Source: Martinezella lusitana (GTDB lineage: Bacteria; Pseudomonadota; Alphaproteobacteria; Rhizobiales; Rhizobiaceae). Taken from it: a stretch of 64,000 nt of DNA. A program made the position numbers and the translations under genes. The DNA lies in contig NZ_JAFEVL010000010.1 in the NCBI RefSeq assembly GCF_016901135.1, forward strand, positions 124,001 through 188,000, given 5' to 3'. Below the pieces are notes generated by a model that was not told the DNA's origin, made no database searches, and saw nothing but the letters and a program-made list of their open reading frames with translations. This document shows, piece after piece, positions 8,369-16,608 of this stretch (the first letter of the stretch is position 1; each line of letters starts with the position of its first letter).

Positions 8369-9367
8369 CTAGGCGACAGGTTTGGCGAAGCGATCCCGCC
8401 ATGCGGGCTGCGCACTCTCGACCGGCAACGCCGTCGCCTCGTAAACGCCGCGGGCGATCGCGCGCGCCATGACGATGGCGGCGAGGTGGCAGAGTTCCAT
8501 GAAGCTCGGCATGTCGTCGCGATCATGCTTGTTGGTGGAGGCCGCAAATACGGTATCGCCGTCCAGTGGCAGATGCGTCGGCAACAGGGCGCGAGCAAAG
8601 CCGTCATGGCCTAAGATCGACAGGCGATGTGCCTCCGCCTTGGTCAACCGTGCATCGGTGACGATGGCGCCGATCGTCGTGGCGGTGACATTGGTGCCCT
8701 TCAGCCGCAAGCGCGAATCGATGGTCTGCGGCATGCCGAGCCCGCCAAATTCGCCATCCTCCTCGAAAGGAGCGGCCCAGAAATGCGGCCCATCACCAAT
8801 GGTGGCCGAGCCGAGCGCGTTGACGGCGACGATGGCCGCGATCCGATGTCCCCTGCTGCTGATGGCGCTGGCCGAGCCGAGCCCGCCTTTGACCGTTGCA
8901 GTCGTGGCGCCGGTGCCGGCGCCGACGCTGCCGAGCGCAAACGGCCCTTTGCCCGCCGCCTTGAAGGCGGCATAACCCATGTCGCGATAGGGCGAATGCA
9001 GGCCCCAATCCTTGTTGCCGCCATTGATGAGATCGAAGAGGATCGCCTGCGGCGCAAGCGGCACCCGCGCGTCGCCGACCTGCAGACCGCGGCCGATTTC
9101 GCGAAGACCCGCCTGAACACCGCCGGCCGCATCGAGCCCGAAGGCGGAGCCTCCCGAAAGAACGAGGCCGTCCACTACTCCAACAGTCATTGCCGGATCG
9201 AGCAGCGCCGTATCGCGTCCGCCCGGCGCGCCGCCGAGCACGGTGCAGGATGCGACCGCCGGCTCGTCAAAGATGATGGCGGTGACGCCGGAGCCGAGCG
9301 CAAGATCGGTGCAATGACCGACGGCGACGCCTTCGATATCGGTCAGGAGATTGAGAAGAGCAGCCAA
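8369..9367 (-). CDS. P1-family (DmpA-type) aminopeptidase
   Basis: The 332-residue protein belongs to the Ntn-hydrolase P1 family (L-aminopeptidase D-Ala-esterase/amidase). It begins with the conserved L-T-D-I-E-G-V-A-V-G-H run and has the L-S-G-G-S-A-F-G-L-D motif near residues 70-79. G-G-L-G-S-A-S lies near 161-167, where autocleavage before Ser165 would free the nucleophile. Members remove N-terminal residues from D-amino-acid or beta-amino-acid peptides. Together with the downstream LysR regulator, peptide ABC importer and amidase it makes a coherent unusual-peptide uptake and degradation locus; the substrate is inferred. Confidence 0.88.
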   Translation of the reverse strand: MAALLNLLTDIEGVAVGHCTDLALGSGVTAIIFDEPAVASCTVLGGAPGGRDTALLDPAMTVGVVDGLVLSGGSAFGLDAAGGVQAGLREIGRGLQVGDARVPLAPQAILFDLINGGNKDWGLHSPYRDMGYAAFKAAGKGPFALGSVGAGTGATTATVKGGLGSASAISSRGHRIAAIVAVNALGSATIGDGPHFWAAPFEEDGEFGGLGMPQTIDSRLRLKGTNVTATTIGAIVTDARLTKAEAHRLSILGHDGFARALLPTHLPLDGDTVFAASTNKHDRDDMPSFMELCHLAAIVMARAIARGVYEATALPVESAQPAWRDRFAKPVA

Positions 9368-9682
9368 TGAAAAATCCTTCGCCTTTCGCAGCGCGAGGTG
9401 GTCATGGCGATAGGACCGTAAAGAGGGGGAAAAGACAAGATGGGTTTGTGGGTGGTTGGGGCCGACCCTCGTGGTTCGAGGGCCCTTCGGGCCACCTCAC
9501 CATGAGGGCGGAGTAACCTTCGGGTCGAGATACAACAAAGTCCGACTCCGGAAACGCAAGCAGGATAGGTCCGGCGATTGTAACGAGAAGACTAGCCCTC
9601 ACCCTGAGGCAGGAGCATGGCGACCCTCGAAGGGCGAGGGCGGGTGGTCAGAAATGGTGGAGGAAACGGCAAAGCCGATCCA
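9368..9682. other. gene-free stretch with degenerate intergenic repeats
   Basis: No coding frame here has a ribosome site or a recognisable product. The stretch contains the palindrome listed at 9466-9508 and a second related block around 9596-9655 (CCCTCACCCTGAGG, then CCCTCGAAGGGCGAGGG). The latter resembles the dispersed repeats also seen at 28890-29120. The right end is the terminator stem at 9668-9704. Confidence 0.5.
9466..9508. repeat. palindromic dispersed repeat (copy 1)
   Basis: CCCTCGTGGT at 9466-9475 pairs with ACCATGAGGG at 9499-9508 with one G-T mismatch, and an inner GGGCCC/GGGCC segment lies between. The unit is related to the palindrome at 29078-29120, so it is a dispersed intergenic element rather than a gene-specific signal. 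Confidence 0.6.
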
Positions 9683-9704
9683 TTAAACATGGATCGGCTT
9701 TGCC
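9668..9704 (-). terminator. perfect 16-bp hairpin overlapping the stop codon of the 64-aa gene
   Basis: GGCAAAGCCGATCCAT and its exact reverse complement are separated by a 5-nt loop (TAAAC on the plus strand). The stop codon of the small minus-strand gene lies at the edge of the loop, and its last codons form one arm. There is no T-run on either side, so it is a factor-assisted terminator or a transcript-stabilising stem rather than a textbook intrinsic terminator. Confidence 0.55.
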
Positions 9705-9877
9705 CGTTGGCGAGAGAGGAGATCGCGGATCGCGAGCTTCACTTCGTCCGTGTTTCTGAAATGCTGCTCGTCCAGATCGTGGACGTGATATTTCACAGCA
9801 ATGAACTTGAGTCGATCCTGGTCAGGAACGACGATGCCGACCGGAACGCCGGCGTATTCGATAACTTGCTTCTTCAT
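9683..9877 (-). CDS. small hypothetical protein, 64 aa
   Basis: I do not recognise the family. The ATG is preceded by a very strong ribosome site (GGAGGGAG, 9 nt upstream), which is why I accept the gene. The protein starts M-K-K-Q-V-I-E-Y-A-G-V-P-V-G-I-V-V-P and is mixed hydrophobic and charged with no signal peptide or membrane helix, so a small cytoplasmic fold is likely. It stands alone: repeats lie downstream and a 510-bp gene-free region upstream. Its final codons fold into a perfect hairpin at the mRNA end. Confidence 0.65.
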   Translation of the reverse strand: MKKQVIEYAGVPVGIVVPDQDRLKFIAVKYHVHDLDEQHFRNTDEVKLAIRDLLSRQRAKPIHV

Positions 9878-10387
9878 AAATATACTCCCTCCGCACCGCT
9901 ATCGGCGCAGACATGGCGAATTGACTGTTTGAATCCGGTAAGGGGACGAACGTCACATTCGACAGCGCGGGCTGGAGCGCGCGCCCGAGCGGTCATGGCC
10001 AAGCACGGACCGCCCAAGGATCGAAGCGATGGCTTTAAAATTCAGCATGTCACGTCCCTAGTTGGTGTTGTACTTGTTAAGGCTCCGATTCCAGAGCCGG
10101 TGATCCGATGTGTTATTGTCTACAATCTTAGTAGATAATAACAAATACATCTCCAGAAACATATTCCGAAAGATGTCAAAATATCGACGATCGGTAAAAT
10201 ATAATTCCGTACCTGGCTAATTACGGGGTAGGTTGTGTCAACCTCCGCGCAACCTTCCGTAGTGGAACGGTATTGCCAATCACCGACAGACAAGTAGGAA
10301 TGAACGAGAGATTCGACAATGCCCCGGCGGCATTAAAATTCACCCGCCGCTAAATTACCCTAATGGTTAATGGTGCTGTTGGACGGA
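9878..10387. other. 510-bp gene-free region with a hairpin
   Basis: I see no credible gene. The part nearest 9878 should hold the promoter of the 64-aa gene. At 10112-10142 GTTATTGTCTAC and GTAGATAATAAC form a 12-bp stem with one mismatch and a 7-nt loop, in a segment that is clearly more A+T-rich than the surroundings (about 10110-10210). It may be a regulator site, a terminator remnant or the end of a lost element. Confidence 0.45.
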
Positions 10388-13315
10388 TCAAAATCCGTCC
10401 CCAAGCACCTTTTCCAGCGCCTTCACGAAGAAATCGGCACTCTCGGCGGAAAGGCAGAGCGGCGGCTTGATCTTCAACACATTCAGGTGATCGCCGGTCG
10501 GCTGCATGACGACCCCGAGATCGAGCAGGCGCTCGCAGATCGCAGCCGTCTCCTCGGTGGCGGGCGTCAGCGCTTCACGGTTGCGGACGAACTCCACGCC
10601 GAGGTAGAGGCCCATGCCGTGCACCGCGCCGATCAGGGGAAAGTGCTCCATGAGCGCGATCAGCCCCGCCTTCAGGCGATCGCCGACGAGCTGGGCGTTT
10701 TCCTGCAGGTTCTCGTCTCTCAGAATGTCGAGAACCGTAAGCCCGACGATGGAGCTTACCGGGCTGCCGCCGGCAGACGAGAAGAAATAGCCTTCCTTTT
10801 TCAGCGATTCGGCAATCTCGCGGCGGGTGATGACAGCGCCGAGCGGATGGCCGTTGCCCACGCCCTTGGCGATGGTGATGATATCGGGCACGACGCCCTG
10901 GCTCTCGAAGCCCCAGAAGTGCTCGCCGAGCCGGCCATAGCCCACTTGCACCTCATCGGCGATGCAGAGGCCGCGGCGCTGCCGCACGGCATCATAGACG
11001 CCGGCAAGATAGCCATGGGGCAGGGTGATGCCGCCGGCATTGCCGTAGACCGGCTCCGCGATGAAGCCCGCAAGGCCGTCGCCCTTTTGGTCGATGACCT
11101 GCAATTTTGCGGCGACGTCGTCGAGATAATCGGGGCCTGAGTCAGGGCCTCGGAACGGGCCGCGATAGGTATTGGGGGAGATGACGGGATGGACCCAGTC
11201 GGGCCGCGTCGTCAGCGCCTGCGGATTGTCGGCAATCGAGGTGGAGACGGCGTCGCTCGCGACTGTCCAGCCATGATAGGCCTCCAGCAGGCAGAGTATG
11301 TTTCTCTTGCCCGTATGCGCCCAGGCAAGGCGAATAGCGAGATCATTGGCTTCGGAGCCGCTGTTGACGAGGAAGACGCTGTCGAGCCCCTCCGGCGCCA
11401 GCGTCGCCAGCCGCTCGGAAAATTCGGCGACCGCGGCATAATGGAAGCGGGAGTTGGTGTTGAGCCGGGACCATTGCTGCGCGATGGCCGCCGTCAGTCG
11501 CGGATGGGCGTGGCCGAGCGTGGTGACGTTGTTGACCATGTCCAGATAGCAGCGCCCCTGCATGTCGAACAGGAATTCGCGCCAGCCTCGCTCGATCTGC
11601 GGCGGGGTCTCGTAATAATGTTTCTGCGGCTCGGCGAAATGCGCATTGCGCAAGGAAAGCAGCGCAGAGGAATCCGGCCGTGGCGCTTCGCAGGCAGTGT
11701 TGAGAAGAGCTGCGGGCGAGGGGCAGACGGCAGACCATCCATCAGCCTGATCTGCCGTCGCAAAGAGCGGCGGCTCCAGTGTCGGCACGCGGCAGAACTG
11801 CACGCGCAATCCGCCGATCGCCGATCCCTCGCTGCCGATCGTGCCCAGGGTCGCGCCCTGTTCGATGGCCGCGCCGTCTTCGAGCGCGCTCTCGACGCCG
11901 TCGAGATGCAGGCTGATCTCGTCGCCGACAAGGACGAGATGCTGGCCTTGGCGCTGCAGAAGCCCGAGGAAGGGCGCAGCAACCGTCGCGCCGGCCGGCA
12001 GGCAGATGTCGCTGTGCAGGGCGAAATTCTGTGGCGGCGCCATGCTGAGCGGAGCGGCAAGCGACAGGCGGAATTCGCCGTAGCGCGTTGCCGCCGCGCC
12101 GGAAGCAATCGCCGCCTGGGCAAGCAGCCGCCAGTCCATGTCAGGCTTTTGCCAGTTGCCATTGATAAAATCCGGCCCGGTGACGGAAAGATCGACAGCG
12201 ACGATCTCTTGCGGATCGATATCCGGCAGCAGCGCCGCCCAGCCTTCGGTCGCGATCGGGGCGATATCGAAGCCGATCGTTCGCAGGATCGCGGCCTCCA
12301 TCACATCCGGTTGCGCACCGGTCGCGACATCGAAGATCTCGCGTTCGAAATCGAGATTGCCGCGCACATAGTCGTTGTCGGGATCGATGACGAGCTGCTG
12401 TTCGGTGCTTGCGGCCAGGATGACGGCGCGCGCGACGATCAGGGGCCATAGGGCCTTCGCCTCGGCCTCTTCCAGCGGATAGATGGCATGATAGGCCCTG
12501 ATGGCGGGAAGGATATGGAAGGGATTACCATCAGCGTGATGCAGCAGCGAGGCGCAGGTGACGGCGAGATCGCCGACCAGCCAGCCCTGGATGATATCGC
12601 CGAAATCGATCACACCGTCCGGGACGAGCTGACCGTGCGCATCGGGGTGGCTGACGACATTGTCGTCGGTGACATCGTGATGGACGGGCTGCACGCGCAA
12701 CGCGCTTGCAAGCGGCTGGATGCGCTTGACCGCCGCCACCATTGCCTTGGCGATGCGGTCGCGTGCCTCATGGTCCGTTATCGCCGACAGGAGCTGCACG
12801 GCGACCGGCCCGGCCCGGCGCAGGTCCCATTGCAGGTTCCGGTGAAGGCCGGGATGCTCGAAATCGGCGAGATCGCGTGCGAGCCGGGCCGAAAGTGCGC
12901 CGAGGCCGGCGGCGGCTGCCGGCGACAGATGCTTGCGCCGCGTCAATGTCTGGCCGGGGAGAAAACCGAGCAACCGGACGAGATAGTCCTGTTCGCGGAT
13001 GGTGATGGTGAGAATGTCGCGGCCGTTGAGTGACGGCACGACATCGGGTACGCGCGGCGCATCGGGCTTGCCGTGCAGATGGCGGATGGCGGCGTTCTGC
13101 GCCTCCAGTTCGACCAGCTCATATTCGGCCCGGCATATCTTCAGCACATAGGCGTTGTCGCCGGCATCGATGCGATAGTTGCGGTCCTGCTGGCTGCCGA
13201 GTTCGCTCAATGCTCCGCTGAGGCCATAATGCGTCTGCAGGATCTCGGCTGCGTCTTCCGGCGTGATATCCGGTCTTTGCAGTTGCATACGGTTCACGAG
13301 CGCGGCGTCAGCCAT
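10388..13315 (-). CDS. three-domain fusion: APH/ChoK-like kinase + lipoyl/M23-like domain + class III aminotransferase or phospholyase
   Basis: The 975 residues read as three parts. Residues about 30-330 are an aminoglycoside/choline-kinase-like domain with H-H-D-V-T-D-D-N-V and a downstream D-F-G-D. About 400-530 are a lysostaphin/lipoyl-like beta domain (V-A-A-P-F-L-G, G-A-T-L-G-T-I-G) without a visible zinc HxH pair. About 555-975 are a class III PLP enzyme with the PLP lysine at about 817 in T-I-A-K-G-V-G-N-G-H. In animals a kinase and a class III phospholyase act in sequence on hydroxylysine, and related lyases act on phosphoethanolamine. A kinase then lyase on one amino-alcohol substrate is therefore my inference. 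The gene stands alone between two gene-free stretches. Confidence 0.82.
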   Translation of the reverse strand: MADAALVNRMQLQRPDITPEDAAEILQTHYGLSGALSELGSQQDRNYRIDAGDNAYVLKICRAEYELVELEAQNAAIRHLHGKPDAPRVPDVVPSLNGRDILTITIREQDYLVRLLGFLPGQTLTRRKHLSPAAAAGLGALSARLARDLADFEHPGLHRNLQWDLRRAGPVAVQLLSAITDHEARDRIAKAMVAAVKRIQPLASALRVQPVHHDVTDDNVVSHPDAHGQLVPDGVIDFGDIIQGWLVGDLAVTCASLLHHADGNPFHILPAIRAYHAIYPLEEAEAKALWPLIVARAVILAASTEQQLVIDPDNDYVRGNLDFEREIFDVATGAQPDVMEAAILRTIGFDIAPIATEGWAALLPDIDPQEIVAVDLSVTGPDFINGNWQKPDMDWRLLAQAAIASGAAATRYGEFRLSLAAPLSMAPPQNFALHSDICLPAGATVAAPFLGLLQRQGQHLVLVGDEISLHLDGVESALEDGAAIEQGATLGTIGSEGSAIGGLRVQFCRVPTLEPPLFATADQADGWSAVCPSPAALLNTACEAPRPDSSALLSLRNAHFAEPQKHYYETPPQIERGWREFLFDMQGRCYLDMVNNVTTLGHAHPRLTAAIAQQWSRLNTNSRFHYAAVAEFSERLATLAPEGLDSVFLVNSGSEANDLAIRLAWAHTGKRNILCLLEAYHGWTVASDAVSTSIADNPQALTTRPDWVHPVISPNTYRGPFRGPDSGPDYLDDVAAKLQVIDQKGDGLAGFIAEPVYGNAGGITLPHGYLAGVYDAVRQRRGLCIADEVQVGYGRLGEHFWGFESQGVVPDIITIAKGVGNGHPLGAVITRREIAESLKKEGYFFSSAGGSPVSSIVGLTVLDILRDENLQENAQLVGDRLKAGLIALMEHFPLIGAVHGMGLYLGVEFVRNREALTPATEETAAICERLLDLGVVMQPTGDHLNVLKIKPPLCLSAESADFFVKALEKVLGDGF

Positions 13316-13659
13316 GGCATCCCCCCGGACGGTTCATTTGCGTCGACACTAAACCATTCCATCCTAAAGAAAATCACCGAAAACAGATAGGGTGGTCGAA
13401 CGATAAGTCAGAAGATAGGCTTCGCGCGGCATCCGCCCAGATGCCGACCTCAGTGGAATAGCTGCAACCGGCCCTCGTCTCGCCGGACGATTTCCGTCGC
13501 CTCGCCAAGTGTTCTCGCCTTTGGCACGAGCATCAGTCGCGCTTCGGATTGCGGGCGTCACAGCTCGCGAGAAGGTGAATTGACAGGCCTTCAAATCAGC
13601 CAGGTTCCGGTCGATCAACCCATTTGCGCCGAATCCCAGGACCACCGGAGAACCATCAC
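13316..13659. other. 344-bp divergent intergenic region
   Basis: This separates the fusion gene (minus) from cytochrome b561 (plus). A 93-codon minus-strand frame (13364-13645) crosses it but lacks a ribosome site and has a random-looking, Arg/Ala-rich composition. I take the region as promoter DNA for the two genes. No palindrome longer than a few bases was noticed. Confidence 0.4.
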
Positions 13660-14217
13660 ATGTCCACCATTACCGAGGCCTCGCCCGATACACCAACGCT
13701 CCGATACAGACCGTCGCAGCGAATCCTGCACTGGACTATGGCCATTGTGATCATCTCAGCTCTCGGCCTCGGCCTTTATTGCTCGTATCTCGTGCCGGGC
13801 TCGGCGCTTCGCCGCGTCCTTCTCGATGTGCATAAATCGCTCGGCATGACGGCGCTGGTGTTGATTATAATCCGCCTGCCGCTCAGGCTCTCTTTCGGCG
13901 AGCCTGCCTATCGGCAGCCGCTCGGCGCACTCAACCACTATGCGGCGCGCGGCGTGCACATCCTGCTTTATGCGCTGATGATCCTGATGCCGCTCGCAGG
14001 CTACACGACCTCCGCGGCCGGCGGTCACGACCTGCCGTGGTTCGGGCTTTTCCAGTGGCCTAATCTCCTGCCGCTCGACAAGCCGCTGGAGAGAATCGCC
14101 GCCGAAATCCATGAATATGGCGCTTATTGCCTATATGCGATCGTCAGCCTGCATATCCTCGCAGCCCTCTGGCACCACATCTTCCAAAAGGATGAGGTGC
14201 TGCGGCGGATGCTGTAA
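13660..14217 (+). CDS. cytochrome b561-type diheme membrane protein
   Basis: The 185-residue protein has four hydrophobic segments and the cytochrome b561/CybB pattern. R-I-L-H-W-T-M-A at about 16-23 has the first haem histidine, V-H-K-S-L-G-M follows at about 53, and L-H-I-L-A-A-L-W-H-H lies near 165-174 in the last helix. Members pass electrons from ubiquinol and some act as superoxide:quinone oxidoreductases. I chose ATG 13660 (GGAG 8 nt upstream) over an in-frame codon at 13624. It ends 32 bp before purU, which lies on the opposite strand. Confidence 0.9.
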   Translation: MSTITEASPDTPTLRYRPSQRILHWTMAIVIISALGLGLYCSYLVPGSALRRVLLDVHKSLGMTALVLIIIRLPLRLSFGEPAYRQPLGALNHYAARGVHILLYALMILMPLAGYTTSAAGGHDLPWFGLFQWPNLLPLDKPLERIAAEIHEYGAYCLYAIVSLHILAALWHHIFQKDEVLRRML

Positions 14218-14249
14218 TTGGGAAAGGCCGTCGATCGAACGCTCGGGGT

Positions 14250-15134
14250 TCACCCCATCCGCTCGGATGCGTAGCTTCCCGGGCTTGCCGGGAAGACGAT
14301 GGTGCGGTTGCCGTTGAGGAAGGTGCGGTAGTGGATATGCGCATGGATGGCGCGGGCCAGCACCTGGCTTTCGACGTCGCGGCCGATCGAGACGTAATCG
14401 TCTGCCGACTGTGCATGCGTGATGCGCGCCGTATCCTGCTCGATGATCGGGCCTTCGTCGAGATCGGCCGTCACGTAATGCGCAGTCGCCCCGATCAGCT
14501 TCACGCCGCGCTCATAGGCCTGCTTGTAGGGGTTGGCGCCCTTGAACGACGGCAGGAAGGAATGATGGATGTTGATGATGCGGCCCGACATCTTCTGGCA
14601 CATCGAATCCGACAGGATCTGCATGTAGCGGGCAAGCACGATCAGCTCCGTGCCGGTCTGCTCGACCACCTCCATGATCCGAGCTTCCGCCTGCGGCTTG
14701 TTGGCCTTGGTCACCGGAATATGGTGGAAGGGGATGTCGTGGTTGACGACCACCTTCTGGTAATCGAAATGGTTGGAGACGACGCCGACGATGTCGATCG
14801 GCAGCGCGCCGATCTTCCAGCGGTAGAGCAGGTCGTTGAGACAATGGCCGAAGCGCGAGACCATCAAGAGCACCTTCATGCGCTTCTTGCCATCGTGGAT
14901 CTCGGCCTCCATCTCGAACTTCGCGGCGACCGGTTTGAAGCCCTCGACCAGCGCCTCCAAGCCGACCCCTTGCTCGGAGATGAAGGAGACGCGCATGAAG
15001 AACTTGCCGGTATCAAGATCGTCGAACTGGCTGGAATCGACGATGTTGCAGCCCTGGTCGGCCAGATAATTGGCGATCGCCGCAACGATCCCGCGCGTCG
15101 ACTGGCACGATACCATCAATACATAGCTCGTCAT
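14250..15134 (-). CDS. purU: formyltetrahydrofolate deformylase
   Basis: The 294-residue enzyme hydrolyses 10-formyl-tetrahydrofolate to formate and tetrahydrofolate, balancing one-carbon pools. It has an N-terminal ACT domain (residues 1-80, Q-S-T-R-G-I-V-A-A-I-A-N-Y-L) and a formyltransferase-fold domain. The latter contains H-H-S-F-L-P-S-F-K-G-A-N-P-Y (catalytic His) and the downstream D-L-D-E-G-P-I-I-E-Q-D segment with the conserved Asp. Length and motif order fit PurU rather than PurN, which lacks the ACT domain. It is a single gene; a polysaccharide gene follows on the same strand after 151 bp upstream. Confidence 0.94.
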   Translation of the reverse strand: MTSYVLMVSCQSTRGIVAAIANYLADQGCNIVDSSQFDDLDTGKFFMRVSFISEQGVGLEALVEGFKPVAAKFEMEAEIHDGKKRMKVLLMVSRFGHCLNDLLYRWKIGALPIDIVGVVSNHFDYQKVVVNHDIPFHHIPVTKANKPQAEARIMEVVEQTGTELIVLARYMQILSDSMCQKMSGRIINIHHSFLPSFKGANPYKQAYERGVKLIGATAHYVTADLDEGPIIEQDTARITHAQSADDYVSIGRDVESQVLARAIHAHIHYRTFLNGNRTIVFPASPGSYASERMG

Positions 15135-15285
15135 GTCTCTTCTCTCTTCTGCCGAGGGTGCCCGCCTGCTTAAATGAAATCGAAGGTATGGGGAATATAT
15201 CCCCCACCCCTGTTTCGACCGTTACTTTAGGCAGGATTGCGGGAAAAACCGTTCCCATTGCGCCTTCGGACGGCGCATCCCCGCC

Positions 15286-16521
15286 TTAGCTGCTGGTGGC
15301 CAGGGAGAGCCTTTGCGGCTGCTTTGCCTGCGTGCCCTCGTTGAATTTCAGGAAGCCCACCAGAAGCCAGACGAGCCCGGCCGTTTTCATCGAGAAGATG
15401 GCCGTGGAGCCGATCATCAGGTTCAGGAACAGGAAGAGGGAAAGGGCGTGGCCGAGGCGCCGCTGATTGACGGTCTCTCCCGCCGGATAGAGAGAAGCAT
15501 AGAGCCAGAACAGGATCAGCCCGAAGATGGTTGCGCCGTATATGATATAAACATATCCGCTATCGAAGAATATGCCGACCTGATCGAGCTGTAGACCGAT
15601 GGTGCTCTGCAGGTCCATGCCGAGGAAGGCTTTTACCGTCCCGTTGATGCGGCCAACGAAATTATCGCCTGTTACGGTCGGCTTGAGAGAGTGAATGACG
15701 AATCCGACGACGATGATCACGGGCATCGTCAGGAGGTCGAGCATCTTCGGAAGCCAGGGATAGATGAAATAGCCGGCGATGCAGATGAGGCTGAAGATCA
15801 GCATCGTGCGCGTATCGTTTGTCAGCAGGATTAGAATGACGGTCGAGAAGAACAGCACCCTGTCGAGCAGCCGCAGCCGGCTGGAGAAGCTGATCAGATA
15901 GAGAACCATCACGCCGCAGAAATTGGCAAGCGAGACCTGCTCGAGGAAGATGGACGATGATCGATGGTCTATCAGGCCAAAGGAGAACCGGCCCTCGAAA
16001 CCCAGCGCGCCACGGAACAGCCCGAGATCGCTATAGGTGGCCGGCGGCACGCCGCGTGTGTTCTGGAAATACTCGGCCGGATGAAAGAGCGCGACATATT
16101 CCTTCACCGACACGATTTCGCAGATGAGCACGGCGAGCACGGCCAGGCAGGCGATCCTGAAGGCGAGCTTGAGCGTGCGCTCATTGCAAAGCCTCCCCAT
16201 GATGGAAAACACGAATATGATCATCACGTTGCGAAGATGATCGACGTAGGCTTGCTTGTTGATGGCGATGACGAAGACCGTCAGCAGGATCGTCAGGAGG
16301 AGATACAGCAGCGGCGCCATGTCCTCCTCGTAAACGCCCTTCGTCAGGATATAGGTGAAACTGGCGACCTGAAGGATCACTTCGCTCATCACGACGGCGC
16401 TTGGCGTCAGCGGCGTGATGTTGTGATTGATGAAGGCGAGGATGCCGTTGTACAGGACTGCGAGCAGCGAAATCGCAAGAATGACGTAGTTTATGGGCTG
16501 CTTTTCGCCTGAGCTTTGCAT
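15286..16521 (-). CDS. Wzy/O-antigen-ligase-like polysaccharide polymerase
   Basis: About 411 residues with roughly ten to twelve hydrophobic segments and one large loop (about residues 145-200) place it among Wzy-like polymerases. These join lipid-linked repeat units in the periplasm. The segment T-N-D-T-R-T-M-L-I-F-S near residues 235-245 resembles the conserved loop of bacterial EPS polymerases. I start it at ATG 16521 (GGA upstream); an ATG at 16566 in frame is possible. It lies 43-90 bp downstream of the GH5 gene on the same strand and opposite the Wzz-like gene, so a polysaccharide assembly locus is clear. The polymer is unknown. Confidence 0.75.
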   Translation of the reverse strand: MQSSGEKQPINYVILAISLLAVLYNGILAFINHNITPLTPSAVVMSEVILQVASFTYILTKGVYEEDMAPLLYLLLTILLTVFVIAINKQAYVDHLRNVMIIFVFSIMGRLCNERTLKLAFRIACLAVLAVLICEIVSVKEYVALFHPAEYFQNTRGVPPATYSDLGLFRGALGFEGRFSFGLIDHRSSSIFLEQVSLANFCGVMVLYLISFSSRLRLLDRVLFFSTVILILLTNDTRTMLIFSLICIAGYFIYPWLPKMLDLLTMPVIIVVGFVIHSLKPTVTGDNFVGRINGTVKAFLGMDLQSTIGLQLDQVGIFFDSGYVYIIYGATIFGLILFWLYASLYPAGETVNQRRLGHALSLFLFLNLMIGSTAIFSMKTAGLVWLLVGFLKFNEGTQAKQPQRLSLATSS

Positions 16522-16608
16522 GAAATATCCGAGGTCGTGGCGTCTTCTCTGGCCATAAGCCACCATATCAGGCCGATGATTCGCGGCAAAGAGTCGAGAA
16601 GCCGCCCG

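Noticed and set aside
13364..13645. 93-codon minus-strand frame between the fusion gene and cytochrome b561
   Set aside because: No ribosome site, composition typical of non-coding high-GC DNA.
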